From Burkholderiales bacterium (GTDB lineage Bacteria > Pseudomonadota > Gammaproteobacteria > Burkholderiales > SG8-39), in NCBI GenBank assembly GCA_005777205.1, contig SXNB01000173.1:1-5568 (forward strand): a DNA stretch of 5,568 nt, given 5' to 3'. A model generated the notes under the pieces. The model was not told where the DNA came from, searched no databases, and saw only the letters and a program-made list of their open reading frames with translations. The position numbers and the translations under genes were made by a program. This document shows positions 1 to 5,568 of the stretch, one piece after another. Every line of letters starts with the position of its first letter. Position 1 is the first letter of the stretch.

Positions 1-124
1 CTACCTGGAGACGCTGGACTGGGACAAGACACCGCCAGCGCCGAAGCTGCCAGCCGAGGTGATCGAAAGGACCTCCGCGAAGTACCGCGAGGCATTGGAG
101 AAAATCGCAGGGCAGAAAATCTGA
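1..124 (+). CDS. purC: SAICAR synthase PurC, 3' end only
   Basis: This is the C-terminal 40 residues of phosphoribosylaminoimidazole-succinocarboxamide synthase; the gene starts left of the window. Reading from base 2, the peptide begins YLETLDWDKTPPAPKLP and goes on with an ERTSAKYREALEKI stretch. That matches the C-terminal end I know from bacterial PurC proteins (tryptophan-containing LETLDW segment, then PAPxLP, then a terminal helix). The enzyme joins CAIR and aspartate with ATP to give SAICAR in cytosolic de novo purine synthesis. The stop TGA (122-124) shares its A with the ATG of purE, so the two genes are almost certainly co-transcribed and translationally coupled. The identification rests on a short tail but is strengthened by purE directly downstream, whose product makes the PurC substrate. 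Confidence 0.88.
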   Translation, partial: YLETLDWDKTPPAPKLPAEVIERTSAKYREALEKIAGQKI

Positions 125-612
125 TGAAACCGCTGATTGGAATCGTGATGGGCTCGGCCTCGGACTGGGAGACCATGAAGCCTGCGGCAAAGGTGCTGGA
201 AGAGTTCGGCATCCCTTACGAGGCGAAGGCGATGTCGGCGCACCGCACGCCCGCAGCCGTCATGAAGTGGACGGGCGAGGCGAAGGGCAGCGGCATGAAG
301 GTGATTATTGCCGCGGCAGGCGGCGCGGCGCACCTCGCCGGCGTGGTCGCGGCGCACACCACGATTCCCGTGCTCGGCGTGCCGATGCCTTCCAAGCATC
401 TCGGCGGCCTGGATTCGCTGTTGTCGACGGTGCAGATGCCCAAGGGCATCCCGGTGGCGACGCTTGCCATCGGCGAAGCCGGCGCGGCCAACGCGGGCCT
501 GTTCGCGATCGCGATCCTCGCGCTCTCGGATCCGGCGGTGGCGAAGAAGCTGGACGAGTTCCGCGTCAAGCAGACCGAAGCGGTGCTCAAGGCCGCACCG
601 CTGAAGCTCTAG
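124..612 (+). CDS. purE: N5-carboxyaminoimidazole ribonucleotide mutase PurE
   Basis: A complete 162-residue protein, the normal length for single-domain bacterial PurE. It converts N5-CAIR to CAIR, the substrate of PurC. Family motifs appear in order: MGSASDW near residues 9-15 (nucleotide-binding loop), SAHRTP near 38-43 (the conserved His-Arg pair), AAGGAAHLAGV near 64-74 (catalytic His region), PVLGVPMP near 83-90, and IGEAGAANAGLFA near 117-129. The start is ATG at 124, overlapping the purC stop by one base. A weak Shine-Dalgarno-like AGGG lies at 109-112, so coupled translation from purC is likely. The motifs fit class I PurE, which needs N5-CAIR made by PurK. Here purK is not next to it: the following gene, 2 bases on, is Sua5-type. 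The Sua5 reading frame also runs open through much of purE, but that is a high-GC shadow. Confidence 0.97.
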   Translation: MKPLIGIVMGSASDWETMKPAAKVLEEFGIPYEAKAMSAHRTPAAVMKWTGEAKGSGMKVIIAAAGGAAHLAGVVAAHTTIPVLGVPMPSKHLGGLDSLLSTVQMPKGIPVATLAIGEAGAANAGLFAIAILALSDPAVAKKLDEFRVKQTEAVLKAAPLKL

Positions 613-614
613 CC

Positions 615-1559
615 GTGACCTCCGAGGTCCGCCGCGCCGCGGAGATCCTGCGCGCCGGCGGCCTGGTCGGGTTTCCCACCGAGACTGTTTACGGCCTGGG
701 GGCGGATGCCTCCAGTGCGGCCGCGGTCGCGCGCCTGTACGCGGCGAAGGGCCGGCCCGCAGACCACCCGGTGATCGTGCATTTCGCGGATGTGGAGGGC
801 GCGTTCGCTTGGGCGCGGGAGGTGCCGGAGGCGGCGCGCAAACTCGCGGCGCGCTTCTGGCCCGGGCCGCTGACGCTGATCCTCAAGCGCGCGCAGCAGG
901 CGGGTGATTTCGTCACCGGCGGTCAGGACACCGTGGGCTTGCGCGTGCCGTCGCATCCCGTTGCTCAGAGGCTGTTGCGCGAATTTGGTGGCGCGATCGC
1001 TGCGCCGTCAGCCAATCGCTTTGGTGGAGTGAGCGCGACCACCGCCGCGCACGTGCGCAAGGACCTGGCCAAGGAAGCGGACCTGGTGCTGGAAGGCGGG
1101 CCGAGCGACATCGGCATCGAGTCCACCATCGTCGATCTTTCCGGCGGCAAGGCGGTGCTGCTGCGGCCGGGACACATCGGCGTTGCCGATCTCGAAGCTG
1201 CGCTCGGGGAAAAGCTTGCCGCGAAGGCGGCTGACGCGCCGCGGCATTCGGGCGGCCTCGAGCGCCACTATGCGCCGCGCACGCCGGTGCAATTGGTTGC
1301 GCCGCACGAGCTGGATGCGGAGATCGGGACGTGGCATGCGAAGGGAAGCGAGGTCGCCGTGCTCGCGTTCTCCCGTCCGGACGAGCGGGTGGACTACTGG
1401 CTGCGCATGCCGAAGGTGCCCGCGGCCTATGCGCAGAAGCTCTATGCCGCGCTGCGCGAGCTGGACTCGGCCGCTTGCGAGCGTATCTTGATCGAGGCGC
1501 CGCCGCAGGACGACAGCTGGGCGGCGGTGCGGGACCGCCTGCGGCGCGCTGCGGCGTAG
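615..1559 (+). CDS. L-threonylcarbamoyladenylate synthase, long Sua5 form
   Basis: A 314-residue member of the YrdC/Sua5 family. The enzyme forms threonylcarbamoyl-AMP from threonine, bicarbonate and ATP, for t6A37 of ANN-decoding tRNAs. The N-terminal YrdC domain covers about residues 5-190: PTETVYGLGAD (21-31), the KxR signature as K45-G-R47, PGPLTLIL in the centre, the SxN signature as S132-A-N134, and IESTIVD near 170. A linker with SGGLERHYAPRTP (HYAP from 218) leads to the C-terminal Sua5 domain, about residues 225-314. That domain separates this long form from short TsaC. The start is taken as GTG 615, 2 bases after the purE stop, because the residues from there fit the family's N-terminus. 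No clear Shine-Dalgarno precedes it, which suggests coupling to purE. The open frame continues upstream inside purE but is not protein-like there. Symbols tsaC and sua5 are both used for this family. Confidence 0.94.
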   Translation: MTSEVRRAAEILRAGGLVGFPTETVYGLGADASSAAAVARLYAAKGRPADHPVIVHFADVEGAFAWAREVPEAARKLAARFWPGPLTLILKRAQQAGDFVTGGQDTVGLRVPSHPVAQRLLREFGGAIAAPSANRFGGVSATTAAHVRKDLAKEADLVLEGGPSDIGIESTIVDLSGGKAVLLRPGHIGVADLEAALGEKLAAKAADAPRHSGGLERHYAPRTPVQLVAPHELDAEIGTWHAKGSEVAVLAFSRPDERVDYWLRMPKVPAAYAQKLYAALRELDSAACERILIEAPPQDDSWAAVRDRLRRAAA

Positions 1560-1568
1560 GATGGCGCC

Positions 1569-1881
1569 ATGAGGCCGCCCGTCATCGCCGCCCTTGCCGT
1601 GGTGCTTTCGGGCTGCGCCGCGCACAGCCAGGTGAGCGGCGGGTCGGGCAGCGTCAGTTTCCAGATCCATACCAGCCGCGCCCCCCCTGATCGCGGTCGG
1701 CATCCTCGCCATCGGCTCCGAGCAGGAGCACCAACAGGGCTACGTCCGTTCGAATCCGCTGACCGCGTTCGATCCGTCCGCTGGGCGCGCGGTGCCGCCG
1801 ATGGCCTCCGCGCGCGCAGTGCATGAGCAGGACTGCGCCAGGCCCATCGAGAACGGTTCGCCTAACCTGCGCTGCCGGTAG
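1569..1881 (+). pseudogene. Small lipoprotein-like gene with a frameshift at a C7 run
   Basis: I do not recognise the function. The ATG at 1569 is 9 bases after the Sua5 stop, with AGGA (1558-1561) overlapping that stop as a ribosome binding site. The first 16 residues read MRPPVIAALAVVLSGC: a short hydrophobic segment and an LSGC lipobox with Cys16, a lipoprotein signal. After about residue 37 the frame meets seven C (1681-1687). As written it continues as arginine-rich, shadow-like sequence to a stop at 1826. Removing one C gives a more natural continuation, starting APLIAVGILAIGSEQ and ending VHEQDCARPIENGSPNLRCR at TAG 1879-1881, for 103 residues in all. The gene is therefore either broken, misread in the homopolymer, or decoded with slippage. 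The sequence alone cannot choose. The likely product is a small envelope lipoprotein, probably co-transcribed with the Sua5 gene. Confidence 0.6.
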
Positions 1882-1925
1882 CGGGCCGCTGGAGCGCCGA
1901 AAAGTAACCAAACAACATTTTAACC
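1882..1925. other. Convergent intergenic gap, no clear terminator
   Basis: These 44 bases separate the 3' end of the frameshifted lipoprotein gene from the 3' end of the minus-strand phoD. The right half (about 1900-1924) is markedly AT-rich compared with the window, including AAAAGTAACCAAACAACA and a TTTT run. A short perfect inverted repeat, AGCGGGCCGCT, spans 1880-1890 at the lipoprotein stop but has no T-run after it. A second, ACCGCGACGCGGT at 1929-1941, lies inside the end of phoD. On the minus strand it is followed by a T-rich but interrupted stretch. Either could slow polymerase; neither is a textbook intrinsic terminator. Confidence 0.4.
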
Positions 1926-3446
1926 TCAACCGCGACGCGGTCCCGGCTTTCCATCCTCCACCACGAAGCTCGCCAGCGTGCTGCACGCGGCATTGGGCTT
2001 CGTAACCGACTCCATGGCGCGCAGGTCGGCGCGCGATTCCTTCGCCGTGACCTCCATCCGCACGTAACCGCGGTAGCGGCTGTCCACCAGCTTCATGTGC
2101 GGATTGTCCACCATGAACGCGTTCAGCCGTTCCTGCGCCCAGGCCTGCGACGTGATCGAAGTGCAGACGAACTCGCTGGCGATGGTTGGCGATGAAGGAT
2201 CGTCGAAATCCCGCTTGAGGTCCGAGACGTTGAACGAATGCACGTCCCCGCCCAGCACCAGCGGATTGGCGACGCGGTGCTCGAGCAGCGCCTCGAACAG
2301 GCGCGTGCGCGCCGCCGGGTATCCGTCCCAGCCGTCGGTCCAGGCGCGCCGGCCTTCGCCGGGCAGCTGGTCGAACTGCGCCATCGGCGTCTGCTGCGCG
2401 AGCAGGTTCCAGCGCGCGCCCGATTGCGCGAACGCGCCCGAGAGCCAGCGTTCCTGCGCGCGGCCCAGCATGCTGCGATTTGGGTTCGCGAGCGCCTCGC
2501 ACTCGGCGACCTTGACGGTGTTCGAGCCGCCGCTGCGCCCGCTGCGCGGGCAGGCCTGCCAGGAGCGGTACTGGCGATCGTCCAGCAGGTAGAAACGCGC
2601 GAGGCTGCCCCAGCCGAGCTGCGTGTGGATGCGCATGTCCGGGCCATTCGGCTTCATGCGTTCCGGGAGCGGCATGTGCTCGTAGTAGGCGCGGTAGGCG
2701 GCGGCGCGGCGCGCGAGGAACTGCTCCTTCGGCATGCCGTCTTCCGCTCGATCGTCGGCGTAGTCGTTGTCCACTTCGTGGTCGTCCCAAGTCACGATCC
2801 ACGGGCAGGTGGCGTGCGCCGCCTGCAGGTCGGGATCGGACTTGTACAGCGCGTAGCGCGCCCGGTAATCCTCCAGCGTGTAGGGCTCGCCGCCGGTGTG
2901 CTTGCGCACGTGGTCGCGTCCCCAGGACGATTCGTAGATGTAGTCACCCAGGAACGCGACCAAGTCCGGCGCGTCGGCAACGATGTGGCGGTAGGCGCCG
3001 AAGAAGCCCTGTTCGTAGTGCTGGCAGGAGGCGAAGGCGAATTTCAGGCGCTCGGGCGAGGCAGTCGTCGCCGGCGCCGTGCGCGTGCGACCCACGGGGC
3101 TCTGCGCTTCGCGGGCGCGGAAGCGGTACCAGTACCAGCGCTCTGGCTCCAGTCCCTTCGGTTCGACATGGACGGAATGCGCCCACCCGGGCGAGGCCTC
3201 CGCGATGCCGGTCGCCACCACGTTACGCATCGCCTCGTCGGTGGCCACTTCCCAGCGCACCGGGATCGTGACCGGGTCGAGCTCGCCGGCGAGGCGCGTC
3301 CACAGCACGAAGCCGGTTGGATGCGGGTAGCCGCTGGCGACGCCGAGGGCAAAGGGGTAGTCGCGCAGGCCCGGCTGCGCCCGCAGCAAGGCCGGAGCGG
3401 CGCCGGCGGCGATCAGCGAACCAAGGAAGGCGCGGCGGCTGGACAT
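1926..3446 (-). CDS. phoD: PhoD-type alkaline phosphatase/phosphodiesterase, Tat-exported
   Basis: A complete 506-residue PhoD-family metallophosphoesterase, of usual length for the family. PhoD enzymes hydrolyse phosphomono- and phosphodiesters outside the cytoplasm using Fe3+ and Ca2+. The N-terminus MSSRRAFLGSLIAAGAAPAL has a twin-arginine motif (SRRAFL, 3-8) and hydrophobic stretch, so the folded, metal-loaded protein is probably exported by Tat to the periplasm. A PhoD N-terminal domain follows (about 28-125, with FALGVASGYPHPTGFVLWTRL inside it). The catalytic domain shows SCQHYEQG (Cys141, a likely Fe ligand), FLGDYIYE (Asp168, Tyr171), TWDDHEVDND (219-228), RFYLLDDRQYRS (284-295) and GGDVHSF (Asp401, His403). 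The start at 3444-3446 is supported by the Tat motif two residues later, although no good Shine-Dalgarno precedes it. The gene is transcribed away from the suyA-like gene across 37 bases. No Pho box was seen, so phosphate control is not shown. Substrate is unknown. Confidence 0.95.
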   Translation of the reverse strand: MSSRRAFLGSLIAAGAAPALLRAQPGLRDYPFALGVASGYPHPTGFVLWTRLAGELDPVTIPVRWEVATDEAMRNVVATGIAEASPGWAHSVHVEPKGLEPERWYWYRFRAREAQSPVGRTRTAPATTASPERLKFAFASCQHYEQGFFGAYRHIVADAPDLVAFLGDYIYESSWGRDHVRKHTGGEPYTLEDYRARYALYKSDPDLQAAHATCPWIVTWDDHEVDNDYADDRAEDGMPKEQFLARRAAAYRAYYEHMPLPERMKPNGPDMRIHTQLGWGSLARFYLLDDRQYRSWQACPRSGRSGGSNTVKVAECEALANPNRSMLGRAQERWLSGAFAQSGARWNLLAQQTPMAQFDQLPGEGRRAWTDGWDGYPAARTRLFEALLEHRVANPLVLGGDVHSFNVSDLKRDFDDPSSPTIASEFVCTSITSQAWAQERLNAFMVDNPHMKLVDSRYRGYVRMEVTAKESRADLRAMESVTKPNAACSTLASFVVEDGKPGPRRG

Positions 3447-3483
3447 GAGACTAGAATATCGCCTCTCAATTCCGAGGTGGTGA
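3447..3483. promoter_or_regulatory. Short divergent promoter region between phoD and the suyAB-like operon
   Basis: Only 37 bases separate two divergent start codons, so control signals for both must lie here or inside the 5' ends of the genes. On the plus strand TAGAAT (3452-3457) differs from a sigma-70 -10 box by one base and would place transcription start near 3463-3465, about 20 bases ahead of the ATG. No good -35 lies 16-18 bases upstream; TGGACA at 3440-3445 is -35-like but far too close. On the minus strand the same AT-rich patch gives TATTCT, a weak -10 that would make the phoD mRNA nearly leaderless. This is the only AT-rich patch between the genes. The assignment is tentative. Confidence 0.4.
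3474..3479 (+). promoter_or_regulatory. Strong Shine-Dalgarno for the suyA-like gene
   Basis: GAGGTG is complementary to the 16S rRNA 3' end and sits 4 bases before ATG 3484. It fixes that ATG as the start and points to efficient initiation at the head of the operon. Confidence 0.75.
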
Positions 3484-3765
3484 ATGATTCATTTCGTGGT
3501 GCACGAGGAAGGCGACGGCGTCGGCGTGGTCGTGGTCGAGGGCGTGACGAAGGGCCAGGAGCTCACCGGCTGGATCATGGAGGACGACAAGGAGCTCAAG
3601 ATCACGGCCAGGAGCGACATCCCGATTGGCCACAAGATCGCGCTCAAGGACTACAAGCCGGGCGATACCGTGATCAAGTACGGCACCGACATCGGCAAGA
3701 TCGTCGCCCCGATCGCGCGCGGCGAGCATACGCACGTGCAGAACCTGAAAACCAAGCGCTGGTAA
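3484..3765 (+). CDS. suyA: UxaA-family small subunit (SAF domain), probable (2R)-sulfolactate sulfo-lyase alpha, SuyA-like
   Basis: A 93-residue protein that is essentially one SAF domain, the form that is the N-terminal part of single-chain altronate dehydratase (UxaA) and a separate subunit in SuyAB. Family landmarks are DIPIGHKIALKD (45-56), GDTVIKYG (60-67), IGKIVAPI (70-77), GEHTHVQNL (80-88) and the end KTKRW. The beginning, FVVHEEGDGVGVVVVEG, with the KTKRW end, closely resembles SuyA as I remember it; that is recall, not alignment. With SuyB it would cleave (R)-3-sulfolactate to pyruvate and sulfite in the cytoplasm. The strong ribosome site supports the start. The suyB-like gene begins 8 bases after its stop, so the subunits should be made together. 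The alternative is a two-subunit sugar-acid dehydratase. The family is near certain; the substrate is not. I expected HVHN where HVQN is found (Gln86). Confidence 0.85.
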   Translation: MIHFVVHEEGDGVGVVVVEGVTKGQELTGWIMEDDKELKITARSDIPIGHKIALKDYKPGDTVIKYGTDIGKIVAPIARGEHTHVQNLKTKRW

Positions 3766-3773
3766 GGAACCAA

Positions 3774-4943
3774 ATGGACTTGAGTAAATCGACTTTCTGG
3801 GGCTACAAGCGCGAGAACGGCCGTGTTGGCGTGCGCAACCACGTCATCATCCTGCCGGTGGACGACCTCTCGAACGCCGCCGCCGAGGCGGTCGCGCACA
3901 ACATCAAGGGCACCCTCGCTATCCCGCATCCCTACGGCCGGCTGCAGTTCGGCGCCGACCTGGACCTGCACTTCGCCACGCTGATCGGCACCGGCTGCAA
4001 CCCGAACGTCGCCGCGGTGGTGGTGATCTGCATCGAGGACGGCTGGGCGAAGAAGGTGGCCGACGCCATCGCCGCCACCGGCAAGCCGGTGGCCTACTTC
4101 GGCATCGAGCAGCACGGCGACCACGACACCATCATGCGCGCCTCGAAAAAGGCGAAGGAGTTGGTGCAGTGGGCCTCCGAGCTGCGCCGCGAGGAGCGGC
4201 CGCTGAAGGACCTGTGGGTGTCCACCAAGTGCGGCGAATCGGACACCACTTCCGGCTGCGGCGCCAACCCGACCGTGGGCAACGCCTTCGACAAGCTCTA
4301 CCCGCGCAAGGTGACGCTGGCGTTCGGTGAGACCACCGAGCTGACCGGGGGCGAGCACCTGGTGGCGGCACGCTGCGCCACTGACGAGGTGCGCAAGAAG
4401 TTCCAGTTCATGTTCGACCGCTACCAGGCGATCATCGACAAGCACAAGACGAGCGACCTCTCCGACTCGCAGCCGACCAAGGGCAACATCGCCGGCGGCC
4501 TGACCACCATCGAGGAGAAGGCCCTCGGCAACATCCAGAAGATCGGCCGGGTGTGCAAGATCGACGGGGTGCTGGACAAGCACGAGCGGCCCACCGGACC
4601 GGGCCTTTGGTTTATCGATTCGTCCTCGGCAGCCGCGGAGATGGTGACGCTTTGCGCGGCAGCCGGCTACGCGGTGCACTTCTTCCCGACCGGCCAGGGC
4701 AATGTCATCGGCAATCCGATCCTGCCGGCCATCAAGATTTGCGCCAATCCGCGCACCGTGCGCACGATGAGCGAGCACGTGGACGTTGACGTCTCCGGAC
4801 TTCTGCGCAAGGAGATGACGCCGGACCAGGCGGGCGACAAGCTGCTCGATTGCATGTTCCGCACCGCCAATGGACGGTTGACGGCCGCCGAGGCGCTGGG
4901 ACACCGCGAGTTCGTGCTGACAAGGTTGTACGAGTCTGCCTAG
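3774..4943 (+). CDS. suyB: UxaA-family large subunit, probable (2R)-sulfolactate sulfo-lyase beta, SuyB-like
   Basis: A 389-residue protein corresponding to the large domain of altronate/galactarate dehydratases without the SAF domain, about the length I recall for SuyB. Landmarks: GYKRENGRVGVRNHVIILP (10-28), PHPYGRLQFG (51-60), GTGCNPNV (72-79), STKCGESDTTSGCGANPTVG (150-169, equivalent to the KCGGSD region of UxaA), SQPTKGNIAGGLTTIEEKALG (starting at 232), PTGQGNVIGNP (305-315), ANPRTVR (324-330), and the end ALGHREFVLTRLYESA. The DDLSNAA, PHPYGRLQFG and QPTKGNIAGGL stretches match my memory of SuyB better than of UxaA. With the upstream subunit it would form a metal-dependent lyase releasing sulfite from (R)-sulfolactate. 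The start ATG 3774 has AAGGA at 3764-3768. The same frame stays open far upstream, across antisense phoD, but that part is not coding. No sulfite-oxidising or sulfonate-transport gene is visible here, so the role stays inferred. Confidence 0.87.
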   Translation: MDLSKSTFWGYKRENGRVGVRNHVIILPVDDLSNAAAEAVAHNIKGTLAIPHPYGRLQFGADLDLHFATLIGTGCNPNVAAVVVICIEDGWAKKVADAIAATGKPVAYFGIEQHGDHDTIMRASKKAKELVQWASELRREERPLKDLWVSTKCGESDTTSGCGANPTVGNAFDKLYPRKVTLAFGETTELTGGEHLVAARCATDEVRKKFQFMFDRYQAIIDKHKTSDLSDSQPTKGNIAGGLTTIEEKALGNIQKIGRVCKIDGVLDKHERPTGPGLWFIDSSSAAAEMVTLCAAAGYAVHFFPTGQGNVIGNPILPAIKICANPRTVRTMSEHVDVDVSGLLRKEMTPDQAGDKLLDCMFRTANGRLTAAEALGHREFVLTRLYESA

Positions 4944-5568
4944 CACGTTCGTCCTGGTGCATGGCGCCTGGCACGGCGGCTGGTGCTGGGCGCGCGTCGC
5001 GCCCCTGCTGCGCTCGCAGGGGCACCGGGTGTTCCGCCCGACCCTCACCGGCCTGGGCGAGCGCGCGCACCTGCTCAGCCGCCAGGTGAACATGACCACG
5101 CACATCGAGGATGTCGTCGGCGTGCTCGAGTCCGAGGAACTGTCGGACGTGGTGCTCTGCGGCCACAGTTACGGCGGCATGGTCATCACCGGGGTCGCGG
5201 CGCGCGCTAGGGCGCGCATCCGGCAGCTGGTGTACCTCGATTCGGCCGTCGTCGAGGACAGCCAGTCCTGGTCTGACGCGCATACGCCCCAGATGCAGGC
5301 CGACCGCCGCAAGCTGGCCGAACCCAGCGGCGGGGTGTCGATGCCGGTACCAAACGCTGAGGTGTTCGGCCTGCGCAGGCCCGAGGACCTCAAGTGGGTG
5401 CAGCGGCGCCTGACCCCGCAACCCTTCGCCCCCTACGACCAGAAGCTCTTCTGGGGTGGCCCGGGGGGCCACGGCCTGCCCAGGGTCTACGTCGATTGCA
5501 CCGACCCGGTCTACGCCGGACTCAATCCGGTGAAGGACCGCCTTCGCGGCCAGCCCGGCTGGCCGTTC
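4936..5568 (+). CDS. Alpha/beta hydrolase, 3' end beyond the window
   Basis: Codons from about 4942 encode a typical small esterase-like alpha/beta hydrolase. The first beta strand and oxyanion loop read TFVLVHGAWHGGWCW. LTGLGERAHLL and a helix before the nucleophile elbow GHSYGG follow, with the likely catalytic Ser78 (numbered from CTG 4936). The lid region includes a VSMPVPNAEVFGL stretch, and YVDCTDPVY is a late strand. The catalytic His, and probably the acid, lie at least partly beyond base 5568. The frame is closed upstream by TGA at 4918-4920, and no ATG, GTG or TTG occurs before GTG 4957, which would cut the first strand. CTG 4936 gives (M)PSTFVLVHG, the expected length, with AAGG at 4922-4925. 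It overlaps suyB by 8 bases, so it belongs to that operon. Substrate unknown: possible roles are hydrolysis of an ester, lactone or thioester of the same pathway. Chance frame is ruled out by the motifs. Confidence 0.88.
   Translation, partial: MPSTFVLVHGAWHGGWCWARVAPLLRSQGHRVFRPTLTGLGERAHLLSRQVNMTTHIEDVVGVLESEELSDVVLCGHSYGGMVITGVAARARARIRQLVYLDSAVVEDSQSWSDAHTPQMQADRRKLAEPSGGVSMPVPNAEVFGLRRPEDLKWVQRRLTPQPFAPYDQKLFWGGPGGHGLPRVYVDCTDPVYAGLNPVKDRLRGQPGWPF

Noticed and set aside
1929..1941. Inverted repeat ACCGCGACGCGGT as a phoD terminator
   Set aside because: The stem is only about 5 bp, lies within the coding end, and the T-rich stretch on the minus strand is distant and interrupted.
1823..2005. 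60-codon plus-strand open frame across the convergent gap
   Set aside because: It overlaps the lipoprotein tail and the end of phoD in other frames, has no ribosome site and no recognisable content.
1654..2802. Minus-strand open frame of 382 codons in another frame of phoD
   Set aside because: Arg/Ala-rich shadow overlapping phoD on the same strand, with no recognisable domain; it also covers the convergent gap.
3440..3445. TGGACA as a -35 box for the suyA-like gene
   Set aside because: It lies only 6 bases from TAGAAT, where about 17 are needed, and no good -10 is found at the right distance downstream.
2238..3773. Long plus-strand open frame antisense to phoD that runs on in frame into suyB (2238-4943 in all)
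   Set aside because: Only the part from ATG 3774 looks like a protein. The rest is low-complexity Arg/Ala/Val-rich sequence opposite the strongly motif-bearing phoD, and it crosses suyA out of frame. It is a high-GC shadow, and suyB has its own AAGGA ribosome site.
3651..5105. Minus-strand open frame of 484 codons opposite suyB
   Set aside because: It mirrors the codon bias of suyB; its translation is repetitive in Val, Leu, Arg and Gly with no recognisable domain, while the plus strand has clear family motifs.

Overview
The window is GC-rich chromosomal DNA with tightly packed genes. It most resembles a betaproteobacterium of the Burkholderiales. That rests on the purC-purE-Sua5 arrangement, which I recall from that order, and on strong G/C preference at third codon positions. 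It is a judgement from gene content and style, not from a database comparison.

Left region (1-1881, plus strand). The window opens in the last 40 codons of purC, followed by a complete purE (1-base overlap) and a complete long-form Sua5/TsaC gene (2-base gap). Nine bases later comes a small lipoprotein-like gene whose reading frame is broken at a run of seven C. PurE and PurC act consecutively in de novo IMP synthesis. Sua5 makes the threonylcarbamoyl-AMP used for the t6A modification of tRNA. purK, which in related genomes as I remember them lies between purE and the Sua5 gene, is not here.

Middle region (1926-3446, minus strand). One gene encodes a 506-residue PhoD-type phosphatase/phosphodiesterase with a twin-arginine signal. 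It converges on the purine/Sua5 operon across a 44-base gap with no convincing terminator.

Right region (3484-5568, plus strand). Divergent from phoD, across only 37 bases, starts a compact operon. It holds a 93-residue SAF-domain protein and a 389-residue UxaA-family protein, which together look like the alpha and beta subunits of (2R)-sulfolactate sulfo-lyase (SuyA/SuyB). An alpha/beta hydrolase follows, running off the right edge. The hydrolase has no ATG, GTG or TTG start in a sensible place; its best start is a CTG overlapping the end of suyB by 8 bases.

No RNA genes, mobile elements, CRISPR arrays or long repeats were found. The points most worth following are the missing purK, the homopolymer frameshift, the non-canonical start of the hydrolase, and the real substrate of the SuyAB-like pair with its hydrolase partner.
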